Part shown: piece after piece, positions 1 through 12,100 of the stretch
Layout of the letters: each line of letters opens with the position of its first letter
Numbering within the stretch: the first letter of the stretch is position 1
Assembly (NCBI GenBank): GCA_000226015.1
Contig: JH155149.1
Location: forward strand, 13,009 to 33,288
Direction: 5' to 3'
Origin: Mnemiopsis leidyi
Taxonomy: Eukaryota > Ctenophora > Tentaculata > Lobata > Bolinopsidae
DNA length: 20,280 nt
Translations under genes and position numbers: made by a program
Notes under the pieces: generated by a model
What the model saw: the letters and a program-made list of their open reading frames with translations, nothing else
The model's database searches: none
What the model was told of the DNA's origin: nothing

Positions 1-150
1 GATGAACTGCAATGCTATTGGAGTCCCTTCATTAGGGATCTCATACAAGGGCAATGGATGGGGGTTGCAGAAGTCGAAGCATGGCCATCACCAGATCCAG
101 AACGAGACCGGGTATTGTATCGAGGAGGCATTATACTTCTGGAAAAATAC

Positions 151-281
151 TGAATGGAGAAAGAAACCCAGAGAGGGAACCTTCAGCTCCGCCCAGTCGC
201 TACAAAGGAGGTTAAACTGCCTCACGATGTAGGGGTCTGCTTGGAGCTTCCAGCCCAGAAACTGGGGACTGGTGGAGTAAT
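151..281 (-). CDS. Candidate exon of an SLC22-like organic ion transporter, partial
   Basis: A 43-codon open stretch on the minus strand lies between a possible acceptor (gtgtcgcag, read on the minus strand) and a possible donor (gtattt). It contains IVRQFNLLCSDW followed by LGFFLHS. This resembles the SLC22 (organic cation/carnitine transporter) pattern I-V-x-x-(W/F)-(D/N)-L-V-C-x-x-x-W, which precedes a hydrophobic segment ending in G-S. An acceptor at position 7 would continue the frame with Phe-Ile, as in the family's GSFI, but that exon leaves the window after two codons. The alignment needs a gap of about four residues before the hydrophobic segment. The stretch is visibly richer in G+C than the DNA to its right. 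No upstream exons were recognised between here and the actinin gene. It could be a real partial gene, a decayed copy or a chance match. Confidence 0.33.
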
Positions 282-1027
282 CTGCGACACCAGTAATTAT
301 TCTTTATCCAATCTACACACGATAGCAAGCATATTCTAATTACCTACTACAATTGGACTGTGTTATGGAGCTTATTGATATCATCCCAGTCACTATTTTT
401 AATAGCCCTTATCGGTCCAGTAGTCTATTCATGTAATTCGCTTCTTGTAGTAGAGATTTCTTACTTGAGAGCATTAACAGTAAATTCTTACAGTATCAGT
501 GAAATGTAAATGAAGCTATTTTGCATTTCTTGTCATGTTAAAAATGGTTTTATTATGTATTATCATTTCATTTACAAATCAGTGACTTTTCCTTGTAAGT
601 TGAAAGTGTCAATTTGAAAATGGCAAAACTTGAAAGTAGAATCATAGAAAATGTCCTTGTGTTTAACAATGGACTGACTTTGTTAGACAAGAAGCACGAA
701 TTAAAAATGAGTTGATGTAACAGCAGCAATTTTTAAAATTCGTAAAATAAACATAAATTTTTTTCCTTGTGTTTGAAATTTGATAATCCGAGGACAGCAG
801 CTCATAGCTGTGGTCCACAATTACAGAATGAATTATTTATTATATGTTCATGTTATAAGATTAATTGGGAAATCAATCCTTTCCATGGGAGATCCGCTAA
901 TATCGATGTCATGTACGTCTCAAATATGTGTTCGTCTCAAATATGTGCGTGGCTCTAATATATTCAATATTGTGGTCGTCTTGAAAATACTTAGCTTAGC
1001 GCTCAATTCGTGTGTACACCTTCAACC

Positions 1028-1118
1028 TTGTAGGATGATAACATACTGTCGCGGCCATCACGCGCTCTCACGCATTTCTGGCCTGGCTGCTGGCGACCAG
1101 ACGCGCATCGCCCGTTAA
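1028..1118. repeat. Interspersed repeat, copy A
   Basis: A 91-bp segment starting ttgtagg and ending cccgttaa closely matches a second copy at 1362-1433. Copy A contains 19 bases (starting ggcctggctg, after tttct) that copy B lacks. Both copies share tgtcgcggccatcacgcgct and agacgcgcatc. The CG-rich composition differs from the surrounding AT-rich DNA, which suggests a short non-autonomous mobile element or a diverged satellite monomer. No clear target-site duplication was identified. Confidence 0.6.
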
Positions 1119-1361
1119 GTGTACACCTCATACACATCCCGGTACTCCATTGTGCCACGCACAACTGCCACTGCGTCGCAGTTTGCTTAGGGACCTCAGG
1201 CTAATTGTAGAGGGAAACGTAGAGAGAGCCGCGCAATGCCCGGTAACGTCGCAGTAGGCCTGACTGGCTTTCACCTATCCAGATGCGCGCGTAAGAGGGC
1301 TCTGGTTAAAACAAGGCCTGACATGATCACTGACGTCGTCAAGCTACGCGCTTACATATGG

Positions 1362-1433
1362 TTGTAGGTTGATAACCTACTGTCGCGGCCATCACGCGCT
1401 CTTACGCATTTCTAGACGCGCATCACCCGTTAA
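1362..1433. repeat. Interspersed repeat, copy B
   Basis: A 72-bp relative of the 1028-1118 segment, same orientation, missing 19 internal bases. It begins with a perfect short hairpin at 1365-1381: arms gtaggtt and aacctac around a 3-base loop. Copy A has lost this symmetry through changes in the left end. A 9-base inverted match (gcgtaagag at 1289-1297 with ctcttacgc inside copy B at about 1399-1407) links it to the DNA between the copies, so the two copies and the spacer may form one larger element. Confidence 0.55.
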
Positions 1434-2885
1434 ACATATGGGCAATATTAGCATAATAAACTTGTTAATGTTTGACCTTGACGAAATGCTATCCATTATT
1501 CGTCTTACGTTTCAATTGTCAGACGTTGCCTGACCCAATTGAAAATTTAATTTGAAAATTGAAAATGGGTCGCAACGCAAGGTTGTCGAGGTGTTACATG
1601 TTACCCGACTCGCGTCAAAACGCAAGGCAACGTTTTAACGAGAGCACTGAGCAACAAGCTTGCTTGACGTTCAAGTTTTTCAAGTTCAACTATAAGTATA
1701 AGTATACACCGTAAGTGTAAAACTGTATACGCAATAACGATGAGGTAAAACTAAACTATGTCAATGAGGCATTCAAACTCAAAACTTCATTAACTCGTTA
1801 CTCGATGGCTAGATTCGATAACTTAGAGTTTGAAGTAAAACCATATGATTCGAACAAAGTTCCAAGTTAAATTACTATTAAATTCACATTATAATTATTC
1901 GATAAAAATTCACTGTATCTACACGCAAAGAAGGATCGAAGTATCAGTTATCACAAGGTCGGGCAACAAGACCATGAAAACTTCAGAACAAGATCTAAAA
2001 ATTTTCGCGATATTTACCCATCCAAATCACGATGTGGCAATATATCTCAATCATCTAATTTTAACAAAAATATATCCGATATCGTGACACAAAACTTGAT
2101 AATACGAAAGGAGTACGAACTACTTCATAAACTCCGGAAAATCAAATATTTAGGATTAAAATTATTTTTTGTTTTCCACCTAGAAAACCCAAGGAATAAT
2201 CAATACTCTCCGCCATAGTGATAAAATCTCTAAGAATTGGAAGTGCTTTTACACAAAATCACTGTTGAAGCCTAAAAGAAATGACCGAAAAATAGTTAAA
2301 ATTTACACAACGCATCGCAGAAACACTGAATCTAAAATACATCAATTCTCTTAAAGAGAAAGTGTTTTTCTCCCTCACAGTCATAATCAATCTCAACTTT
2401 CAAATTAAATGCTTGGCTCATCAAACAACTGTTAATTTGTTGAACAGGTCAAATAAAACATCGAGCAATCCATGATATTCAATATTGAAGTATAAATTCT
2501 GTTTGGAAATAACCCATACATAACACACTCAAAAAATAAATATGATTTGATAATATTATATTATAATGCATATAAGGTAAGCGCTTTGTAAGAGACCACA
2601 AAGTTGCATCGTGAGTACTCATATATAGTCATCATTGCAAATCATCAATCAAAACTACCTAAATGTTCGTAAACGATGACAACGGATAAAACTGCCGAGT
2701 TTCGACGACAAAAGATGCACCACATTGGACCTTTTTCAGGCATTCTAAACCTAGTCTAAAGGTTGAACTACGTCACTTGTGGAGATCTGTCTTAGACTTT
2801 GGACAACAATCACGCAATTAGCATACGATCAATTATCTTGCATCCTGAAATCATGAGCAGGGTTAGAATACATGTATGTAATCAT

Positions 2886-2922
2886 AACAAAAAGGTAAGT
2901 TGAAACAACAAAAAGGTAAGTT
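2886..2922. repeat. 21-bp direct duplication
   Basis: The string acaaaaaggtaagtt occurs twice with a 21-base period, downstream of the actinin stop codon. On the plus strand each copy contains ggtaagt, a consensus-like splice donor. This is antisense to the gene and probably without function. Confidence 0.6.
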
Positions 2923-3025
2923 CGTGTTTACTGTTAACACGAAGTAAACCATTACAAATTTTAACAATTCAACATATACAGTCGACGTCCAACAAAAGAA
3001 GTTCTGAACTTCCCCGACCTGGACA

Positions 3026-3184
3026 TTACAAGTCGCTCTGTCCGTAGAGAGCAGTAGCGAAGGACATGTAGTCGAGAGATCCCGGGACAGCGTCATGACC
3101 CTCGTAGGGCGACATCCTGGCTATACAATACTCGGCCTGGTGGGCGGGAAGTTCCCGCCTTATCTCTTCCGGTGTGATGTACCG
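3026..3184 (-). CDS. Alpha-actinin exon 16: EF3-4-like C-terminus and stop
   Basis: Residues 704-755 and TAA (3026-3028). It opens after the acceptor cctgtag with [13 protein letters not shown], then QAEYCIARM and [16 protein letters not shown]. This region binds titin Z-repeats or palladin-type helices in vertebrate isoforms. The final four residues QSDL correspond to the family's ESDL tail, a PDZ-domain ligand. Confidence 0.96.
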   Translation of the reverse strand, partial: RYITPEEIRRELPAHQAEYCIARMSPYEGHDAVPGSLDYMSFATALYGQSDL

Positions 3185-6100
3185 CTACAGGGGGATAGTG
3201 TTAGAAAGTTGGGGCAACTTTCATGTTATTTGTGTTTGTTTATAGTGTCTTTCTGTTATCTAGAGTTTATATTTCTGGAAAATGTTAACTTTCTATATGG
3301 TGGTGGGTTGTACGTGAAGAATAAATGGCTAGCTATTCAGATGAACTAATATTTTGATCATCAATTTGTAAAGAACTTTAAAGAATTAAAGAGTTGGCAA
3401 ATAAACCTTGTCTCCTGCAAGAACTCTGAAAGAAGCAATTATCTGTTCGGCTGTGTCCATGTCGCTCGCTTCTTGCGTCATGAAATCCATGAAAGCGTTA
3501 AAGGTGACCTGGCCGGTCATGTCTGGATCGACCATCTGTAACACTCGCTCAAAGTCGCTGTGTCTATCTGCATCAGACTGTTTGGGGGAGTTTGTTAAAT
3601 TCAACTTGTAAAATAAGCGGACAGTTAAGTGGTAAAATAAGCGGACATCTAAGTTGTAAAATAAGCGGACATTTAAGTGGTAAAATAAGCGGACATTAAA
3701 GTGGTAAAATAAGCGGACATTAAAGTGGTAAAATAAGCGGACATTTAAGTGGTAAAATAAGCGGACATTTAAGTGGTAAAATAAGCGGACATTAAAGTGG
3801 TAAAATAAGCGGACATTAAAGTGGTAAAATAAGCAGAAATCAAAGAGGTAAAGTAACCTCGGAGCTGTTAACTGTTTCAGTTTTTGAGATGAGGTGTGAT
3901 AGAAGGCTCAGAGACGAATATTAGATGGAAAAGGTAATTGTCACGTGATAGCGTTGTTCGATATTCAATGACAGTACCTAACTTCTTATTAGTTATCGCA
4001 ATCACGTGATTCAAAAAATTTGTGACCCCTCTCTAAAATACCTAATTTCTCTAATCTGTATTAGCGGTAGAAGTAGTAGTAGAAAATTTAATTTAATTAT
4101 TTATAAAAAACTGACGTTGTGATTGACGAGATGTTCTTCAGTGTCCACATTGTACCCCAAGCTGACGAGACAAGCTCGGAATTCAAAATGATCAAGTCGT
4201 CCGTCGTCGTTCTTGTCGAAATGATCGAAGGCACTCTTCATTTCTTTGACCTGTTCCTCGTTGATTCCTTTGCTGTCCCGCACAAGGATCTGATTTTCTA
4301 CTGCGTTCTTTTGTCGAGCCACCGCTGAAAATAATAGCGTTTAGAAAATATTACATTCCATTGCGTGGGGATTGGGGCAACCAGAACGCGTAAAATACAG
4401 AGGATATCATTGCACTGAGGTATGATGAGTTAATCTTTATCGGATAAAGTAAAGATTATGGTTGAACTTTAATATAAGTATATAAACAAGGAAATATCTG
4501 CCGATTCAATAGATCTTTTCTTTTCTAAGGTCAATAAAATTTACAATATCTGATGTGAACAACCTGAATTTGTAGGTTTCATCATTAAAACGGTTGCTCC
4601 AAGCTCAGTTAATTGATCGAATACTTAGCTAGTTGACTATATAAAGATCAAAATAGAGCAAAAACGTAAAGAGTCGTAGAACGACAAGCAAAGCAGTACG
4701 TGACGAGGGACCAGCAAATAATAAAGCAATGTCTTAGATCGGCGAAAAATTATTCCAATATTATGCAACACAGATCCCTGAGGTCGAACTGAAGTCCGGG
4801 TTGCCTGCAGGACGACGATACGGGCCGACACTATTGTGCTTCCTTCCGACGGCCGAGAAAAGGGGAGGGAGAAGCAAAGTGCGGTGCACTCTCAACGGCA
4901 GTATCATTTTCGAAATCCGATTTAGCTCCCAATAACCTTGAAATGTAATTGTGAGACGTGGAACAACCGACAATTGATTAGTCGAACATTTTATGCAATT
5001 TCCCTGTTTCCCACTTGTGATTCAATAAAAAGCTACGATTTAAGGAATGATATCATAATATACAGACTGATTCGCAAAATATAAGCACTGTACACTTGTA
5101 CTATACTTACCAATTTCTAAAACTTAACAGTAGCAATATTGACAATGTCCATCAAGTCAAGAAGGACCATTTTCATGATTAGATATAACACACTTGTAAG
5201 GAATAAGACAAGATCGAATTTAGGGAACAATCAACCGAAATAGAACAACATTGGTGTAACTTGTTCAACATCGCACGAGGCGAGGCAACAAGCAAACAAT
5301 GGCGATAATGATGCTCCAACTCTGTACTGAAATCCGGGGTACCTAGTCAGTAGCTAGCTGACAATAGGAGGGAGGGGGCAATACACAATCGTGATCCCAC
5401 ATCGGATAGAAATATCGGATGTAGCTGGGGTTATTGCAGATAGCTACTCCACGTGACTGGGTCACAGCAAAATAGGGCACGTTTTCTGTTTAACCCAATA
5501 TCCATGCTAAAGGCTATGAGAAAAACATAGGTATAGAATAAGAAAAACGTAACGATACATTTAAAATCGTGGCCGCAAGTCAAGACCTATATTAGTGGCC
5601 ATGTTTTATCATATAAATGTATCAATTTCAAATTCGATCAACAAATGCAAGTTCAGTAAAAGTGTTTGCAAGAAAAATAACTAAAATAGTTTCTCTAAAA
5701 TACCACACTACTTACAGTTGTGAAGTAAAAGTGTTTGCAAGAAAAATAACTAAAATAGTTTCACTAAAATACCACACTACTTACAGTTGCGAAGTAAAGT
5801 GTTTGCAATAAAAATAACTAAAATATTTTCTCTAAAATACCACACTACTTACAGTTGTGAAGTAAAGTGTTTGCAAGAAAATAACTAAAATAGTTTCTCT
5901 AAAATACCACACTACTTACAGTTGTGAGGTATGAGTGTTTGCAAGAAAAATAACTAAAATATTTTCTCTAAAATACCATACTACTTACAGTTGTGAAGTT
6001 CCTCCCAGCTGACGTTGAGACTCTCCATGGTGTGCTTGCAGTAAGGGTTGTTGAAGATAACCTCGTTTTGTATCAGTTTGTTGAGATTTTCCAGCTCCTC

Positions 6101-9100
6101 GTACTGCGGCTTGTATCCTTCTACCTCGTCCAACAGCTCGGCTGAAAACAACATGGTTAATTTATCTGAATGTTCAGATGAGTTCTGTACTGCCAGGAGT
6201 CAGGACAATACTGATTTTGTGGAACAAGTCAGTTTCGTTCAATGGCCATACAAAGTTATTGATATTATTTTAGTTGTTTCCGTCCTAACTTATGTTTTAT
6301 TGACAATGCCGCGACGAACATATAGCACGCAATTGGATTATCAATATAAAGATCAGGAAATCGGCTGCAAAGTCACGTACCAAGATAAGCTAACTGTTCG
6401 TTCAGAGACAAATCTGGGCCCATAGTGCTCTCTGAGATCTTCCTCTGTTCTTCCGTCGTCCAATTAGCGAACCAATTAGCGTGATTAGCAAACGTCTTAC
6501 GGAGTTCGTCTTTTTTCTTCTCTTTTACCAACGCGTCCTAAATGGTTTTAAGTGGAAATAGTATCTAATATAACTTTAAAAAGTCATCGGCAAAAATAAA
6601 AACTCGGCCACACAAAAACATAACACGTCGAGTTTCAGGAAGGTCATTTCAGGAATTTCCCAGGTTACCTGTAGAAGCTGATCTCGCTGAGGAATGAGCT
6701 GCAGAAGTTCATTCCACTTAGTTCCCAGACTGTCGACCTCGAGATTAGTGTAGGGGTTACTTCCAAACGTTGCTATCACGTCTATCTCTTGTTGGAGTTG
6801 CTGTGGGGAAGTGCATGTTAGAACTCCTGAACGATACAGACCTAGCTTTAAATATCCCTAAGTTGTTGCTACAAAGCACAGATATATCTGTCACAAGAGC
6901 GTATCAATAACGAATTGGGTAATTAACATCGGTTGCGAAGTACTCCCGACCTGAAAGTAAGCTGACCTGAATATCGAGGAATATCTGGTGAAACTCGGGT
7001 AAGCAAGCTTTGAACTCCTCGTGAGCTGTGACGAGGGAGTTGACTTCCTCGATGCTGTGACAAACAAAGGTGTCCAGAAGATCCTCTCTTGCTCCCTCCA
7101 ACCAGTTGTTAAACGGCTGCAATGATGAGAGTGTTAGAGAGTTGAAGAAGTTGCCAGAACAATCGTTATTCATCTCCATCATATATGGAAGCAAATATTT
7201 TCATGAAGAAGTCTACTAAAATGGCAAAATAAATGCTGGCGACGATTTTTAGTTCTGTAAAGGAACGTTTATGGGCATTCCAATCTAAAGGTAATTAATA
7301 CGGTGGCGACTCACATTAGCTTTCTTGGCGAACTCCAGTCTCATTGTGTCGATTTTTTCCTGAGTTTCCCGTGCAGTTTCCAGGTCCTCCCTATGTTTGG
7401 TTCTGGCTACCAGTAAGTTTTCCCACAGTCCGTTCATAGCTTGAGATCGGGCTGCTACCTCTGCTGCCTGGTGGATGGAATGTTTGTTAAATATTTTTTC
7501 ACTTGTTTGACAGATTGTGATTTTTTAGCGATATAAACTTTTGTGGCGGAATATATTTTCGGATGGCTTTTAATGAACACGCACCCTGGAATTAATATTA
7601 CCAATCAAGGGGGCAACAGAAATATTTTATAATCTTTTACGGGTCGACTAAAAGCTTGGTTAAATCAAGATAAACGATCATACCATGTAAATATTATTAC
7701 GTCGTAACTACAATCGGGAAATAAAACAAAGAAGTGCAGTAACATGAACGGATAAACTTGATCTGGGATAAATAAATTAAATTAGCACAGTACATCCGGT
7801 AGATGTAGCGCGAGTAGGTACCTTGAAGGGTGGAACTACAAATGACTATTTTAATTCTCCAAACTAATTACGGAGATTACATTATGATCGAGATCTTTCT
7901 CCCAAAAGTGAAGTCAGATTGTATTCTGACATATCAAACGGGGGTTTCTGGGAATTTGTTTTGATACTTTGAATTTAACAATGCTATCCAGGATGAGTGA
8001 AAGCCAAAAATAGATTGCAATGTCAATCCCTTTATCTGCTTGTCAGGTAGGTATCATATCAAGTAAAATAAAAATAAAAAGTACAAGAAAAAAATCTTAT
8101 CATATCAAGAAAATTAAGACGTCAGAAGAATGACGCAGCTTACCCTTGAAGTAGGCACTGTCGGTAACTTACGGAACCAAGCAATCAAATCACAACAAAA
8201 ACTTATACAGCGACATGCAACGGACACGTCCTCAATCAAGTACTCGGTCAAGACGAGGGAGAGAACGGGGTAACACAACATGATGGAACCCCGAAGAGAA
8301 GAACCACACTTCTCTGATAAGAAGTAACAATGTAGGAACCCTTAACAGATGAACCACACTTCTCCGAAAAGGAGTAACAATTCACATCCACCACATACAA
8401 AACACCTTACAGCTCTTTAACACAGCTAAAACACCCTCGCTCGACTGATTTGGTTAAAATATTTGGGGCGTGGCACTGACGCCTGCTACAAAGATACTGC
8501 TTTACCCATCGGAATAGAGAGCTGGTTCAATGACAGTCAAGAAGCGGACAACAATGACTCCTGAACAACGGACTGGGATGAAATAGTGCTCAACGGCTCA
8601 TGTAGTCCGTCACGTGGTAGCTTTGGTATGTCTGATAGTATGTGTTGTGTAGCCCAGCCGTCATTATCAGAACACATTAACCCCTGACAAATCAGTCTTA
8701 CCAAAAACATTGCATGGTCTCAAAACTACATACTTGAGATGTTTTAGGTAAGGATCGGTTTTCGTGCAAGAAGTGTAAGGGGAGTACAAATTCAAGATCA
8801 AAAACGAATTTAGTTAAGCCAAATTCCAATAAACCAATGGCAGTTCTAGAGAAATAATTAATTTCCAAAAAGCACTTGCAAAAGAGACACTAAAAAAGTA
8901 GCCGCGTGAAAATGTTAATTTTTTAGTTACCTTGCTGAAACCTTGCTGTACCATATCCTGGGCTAAGTTGGCGATCTGATCCAGTCGCTCTCTATGGATC
9001 CCCATGTCTGTGTCGAAGGCGTCGTCGCTCTTGATCTTGCCCTGAACAACATATACCACATAAAGGGGTGCTTCATGAAATTTAAACACGGAAAATATAC

Positions 9101-12100
9101 CTATATCGCGCTGTTAAAGTGGGCAATTTAATTGGTTTAGTTTGAAGTGGTGTTTGTAGAAAGATATTAGAGAAGCTCCATAAAATAACAAGGTCCCGTA
9201 AAAAGGTTTTATATGTACTAAGGTTCCTGGTTAGTATTTCAAGTCGAAGCTGTCAGCGATAATCAGTTACTATTAGCTTTGGTGACGACAATGATATTTG
9301 AAACGGCTTGGAACCTGTCAAAGCAGCATGAATTGTCACTTAGATTGATTACAAGATTAACTGTCACGTGATAGAAAATTTTACCACATATCGCACCGAA
9401 TCTAAAATTAATGGCCATTTAGCACTTGAAACATTGCTTAACACCTCTTATGGCTAAATTCTCAATCCTAAACATGTTAGTTTCTAATACTTATGTTAAA
9501 ATGTAAGATAATTTCACTTGTTGAAAATTTAGGGATAACAACTTAAGAAAAAAAATTAGCGACTGACATACCAGCAATTCATTGAGATCGGCCTCGGCGA
9601 TGTTATCTTTCTTGAAAAAAGCTTTAGTCTCAGTGATCCAGGCTGCCAAACTGTCGCACTTCTGAGAGAATCTTGCAAAGAGGTGCTCCAACCTTTGTAG
9701 CCTGAAAAGAGAGACATTATTATTTTTCTAAAGCGAAAAAGTGGAGTTCACTTATCATAATCAAAGTCATGGTCAGTAGTAAAAACTTGTTAGCCAATTT
9801 TCTTAGAACTTGTTTAATCAAGGATGTAAAAAACTGTTGTTTCGAAAATATAGCAAAACTTCAAGGCTGATAATTGATAAACTCGCTCGAACGAACAAAA
9901 CGCCCAAAGAGATAAATGAGGAGAAGATAATAACCTCCTTACTCCCTCCAGAAACCGCTGGATGTACTGAAGATAACCGAGGGTGACACACTCCCTATCT
10001 TGACATGCAGTTCGGGTGGTTACCATGGTTACAACACGTACACTCGCACATAGAATCTACCAGGGTGTCCTATGTCTCCATTGCGACCCGGTAGCTACGC
10101 TCGCGCCGACAGACCAAAAGTCACCACCAGCAGCCACTCAAACACCTCGGCTACGAAATTTGTGTATTCGGTCAGACTAATTTTCCGTGATATTTCCAGG
10201 TATCAAAATTGGCGCTTAAACCAAGGATGAACCTCCTGTAAATTACCTCTCGAGATGAGAGAAATCTGGGCGTTTATGTGAGGGTCTACTCAGGGTACAA
10301 ATTAAGGTTCGGTTAAAGACTGGTACCTGGTAGGGACCAGTCTGGTCACGTGATCACATTTGAGTTATATTGAATATCTGCTGTGAAATACGGTGCGTTT
10401 AAAAAGTTTAACCGTTGGTCTGACCAACTACTCAGGATGAGTGCTACTCATAGTTCAGTTGAAATTGGTAAATGTGGGTAGTAAGGTAGAGTAAAGTAAA
10501 GTAAAGTAAAGTAAAGTAAAGTAAAGTAAAGTAAAGTAAAGTAAAGTAAAGTAAAGTAAAGTAAAGTAAAGTAAAGTAAAGTAAAGTAAAGTAAAGTAAA
10601 GTAAAGTAAAGTAAAGTAAAGTAAAGTAAAGTAAAGTAAAGTAAGGTAAAGAAAAGTAAAGTAAAGTAGAGTAAGTAAAGTCAAGTAAAGTAAAGTAAAG
10701 TAAATATTAGCTGGTATTGCGGTTTAAAAAATCCGACAAAGAAACATGACGATAAAAAAGATATGATGAAACCATACTCATATCATAAGAAAGCGAGGTA
10801 AAGATACCCCGGCCAGCACGTCCAAATACACCCAGCCCAGAGTTAATGAGAACAATCAGACCAAATAATCAATGGTGGTTCAGACCAAGCTTTCACTAGG
10901 ATATGGGAATATCTCACAGAACATAAGAAACAGTGGTAAAACGGCCAAAAATACACGATTGGCGCATTAAAAAGTTAAAAGTTGAACAATGGGTATCCTA
11001 ATTTCTAAGACTAAGAATAAGTCGGTGATTTTTGCTGCTCTAATGAACGGGAACGAAAGTCGAAATGCTAAACAGATGGCTAAGTGTCGGGCGAAATCGA
11101 AACTACGTAAACTTGAAAGTTGAGACGGTTGAAGCTGCCAAAATAGTTGGTCCAAAAACCGAGGAGTTTACAGTTGAAAATATCCGGTCGTGGTTTTAAA
11201 TCGACTTACTTCGCTGAACAGTGGACAACCGAGTCAGAAATATAAGCAGTTGCTCATGTATCACATCGACAGGGTTGAAGCAGTTGTAGTAAAGTAGAGT
11301 AGCGAAAAACGGTGTCTAATTCTTAAAATTAGATCACCTTGATGAACTCAAGGAGAGACTAAAAGTGCATTCAGAACACAACATCACATAGTGCAACGAA
11401 TGGTGAAGTATCAAACTAGAAGCTCGATAATCATCCGCACTGCGACCGATATAGACAATCAGCGGTGAAATTAGGAGTACACAAAACGCCTTGTTGGAGG
11501 CACGCACACGCAGATAATTACTAAAATTATCCTTGTTGTTCAACAAAAATAGCACAGCACGCACAGTAAATATCTGACACACACACAAACTGACACACAC
11601 ACACACAAACTGACACAAACATATAAACAGCAGGGTATTCTAGGAATACAAGCCAGCAGTCAGTAAAATGTGAATTATGTGCGGAATGTCAAGAAGAGCG
11701 CGCAGCGACGACACACGCTCGCATATATGTAAGTCTGAAGGGACGTTTTTGTACGTTGTACGGCTGTACAGCTCAAGATCATAACTTTATAAGGGCAACT
11801 TTTTACCGGACTTAGCTATTTAGAAGCTAAAGGAATGAGTGGGCGTCGTTTGATGTGGATGGTCTGAAAACTGTCGTGTAAATGGCAGGAAAAGGACTGA
11901 TCAGAGTGCCCCGTTTGCACGCCGAGTAGCTCTAGGGCAGTGTGATACGCGTCAAATACCAGGCGTGTTTCTTAATTGGACTTAATAGCTGCGACGGACT
12001 GGATAATTATCGGCATAAAAGATTGCAGGAAAATGTAATTGTAATTTTCATGTACAATTAAAAGCAAGGCTATATTAGACAGGTGATTTAGCCGCAAGGA

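Larger units (their letters stand above)
282..3025. other. Non-coding stretch, 3' side of the alpha-actinin gene
   Basis: No convincing coding exon was found on either strand. Most of it is AT-rich. Between about 1020 and 1440 it is rich in CG dinucleotides and carries two related repeat copies, annotated separately. The part just below 3026 should be the actinin 3' UTR. No AATAAA or ATTAAA was found close to the stop on the minus strand. The nearest variant is AGTAAA at 2927-2932, about 95 bases after the stop. A 21-bp direct duplication lies at about 2886-2922. Confidence 0.6.

Noticed and set aside
15..131. Minus-strand 39-codon frame starting MPPRYNTRSRSGSG
   Set aside because: It has a basic start like some retroelement gag proteins, but is very short, ends in a stop and has no further support.
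3606..3845. Regular 24-bp units as a possible CRISPR array or binding-site array
   Set aside because: Tandem units without spacers; a minisatellite explains them.
4787..5385. Possible diverged repeat pair in intron 13 (4787-4884 and 5327-5385)
   Set aside because: Only short cores match (actgaa, tccggg, cct, gggagg). The alignment between them is too loose to call by eye.
6048..6425. Plus-strand open frame of 125 codons with a hydrophobic stretch
   Set aside because: It overlaps actinin exons 13 and 12 in antisense plus intron 12, so the membrane-like segment is not credible.
8150..8700. Possible LTR or tRNA-derived element in intron 8
   Set aside because: No terminal repeats, primer-binding site, A/B boxes or coding remains could be shown.
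10448..10684. Repetitive hydrophobic frame (LLYFT repeats)
   Set aside because: It is the translation of the (GTAAA)n microsatellite, with no flanking coding sequence.
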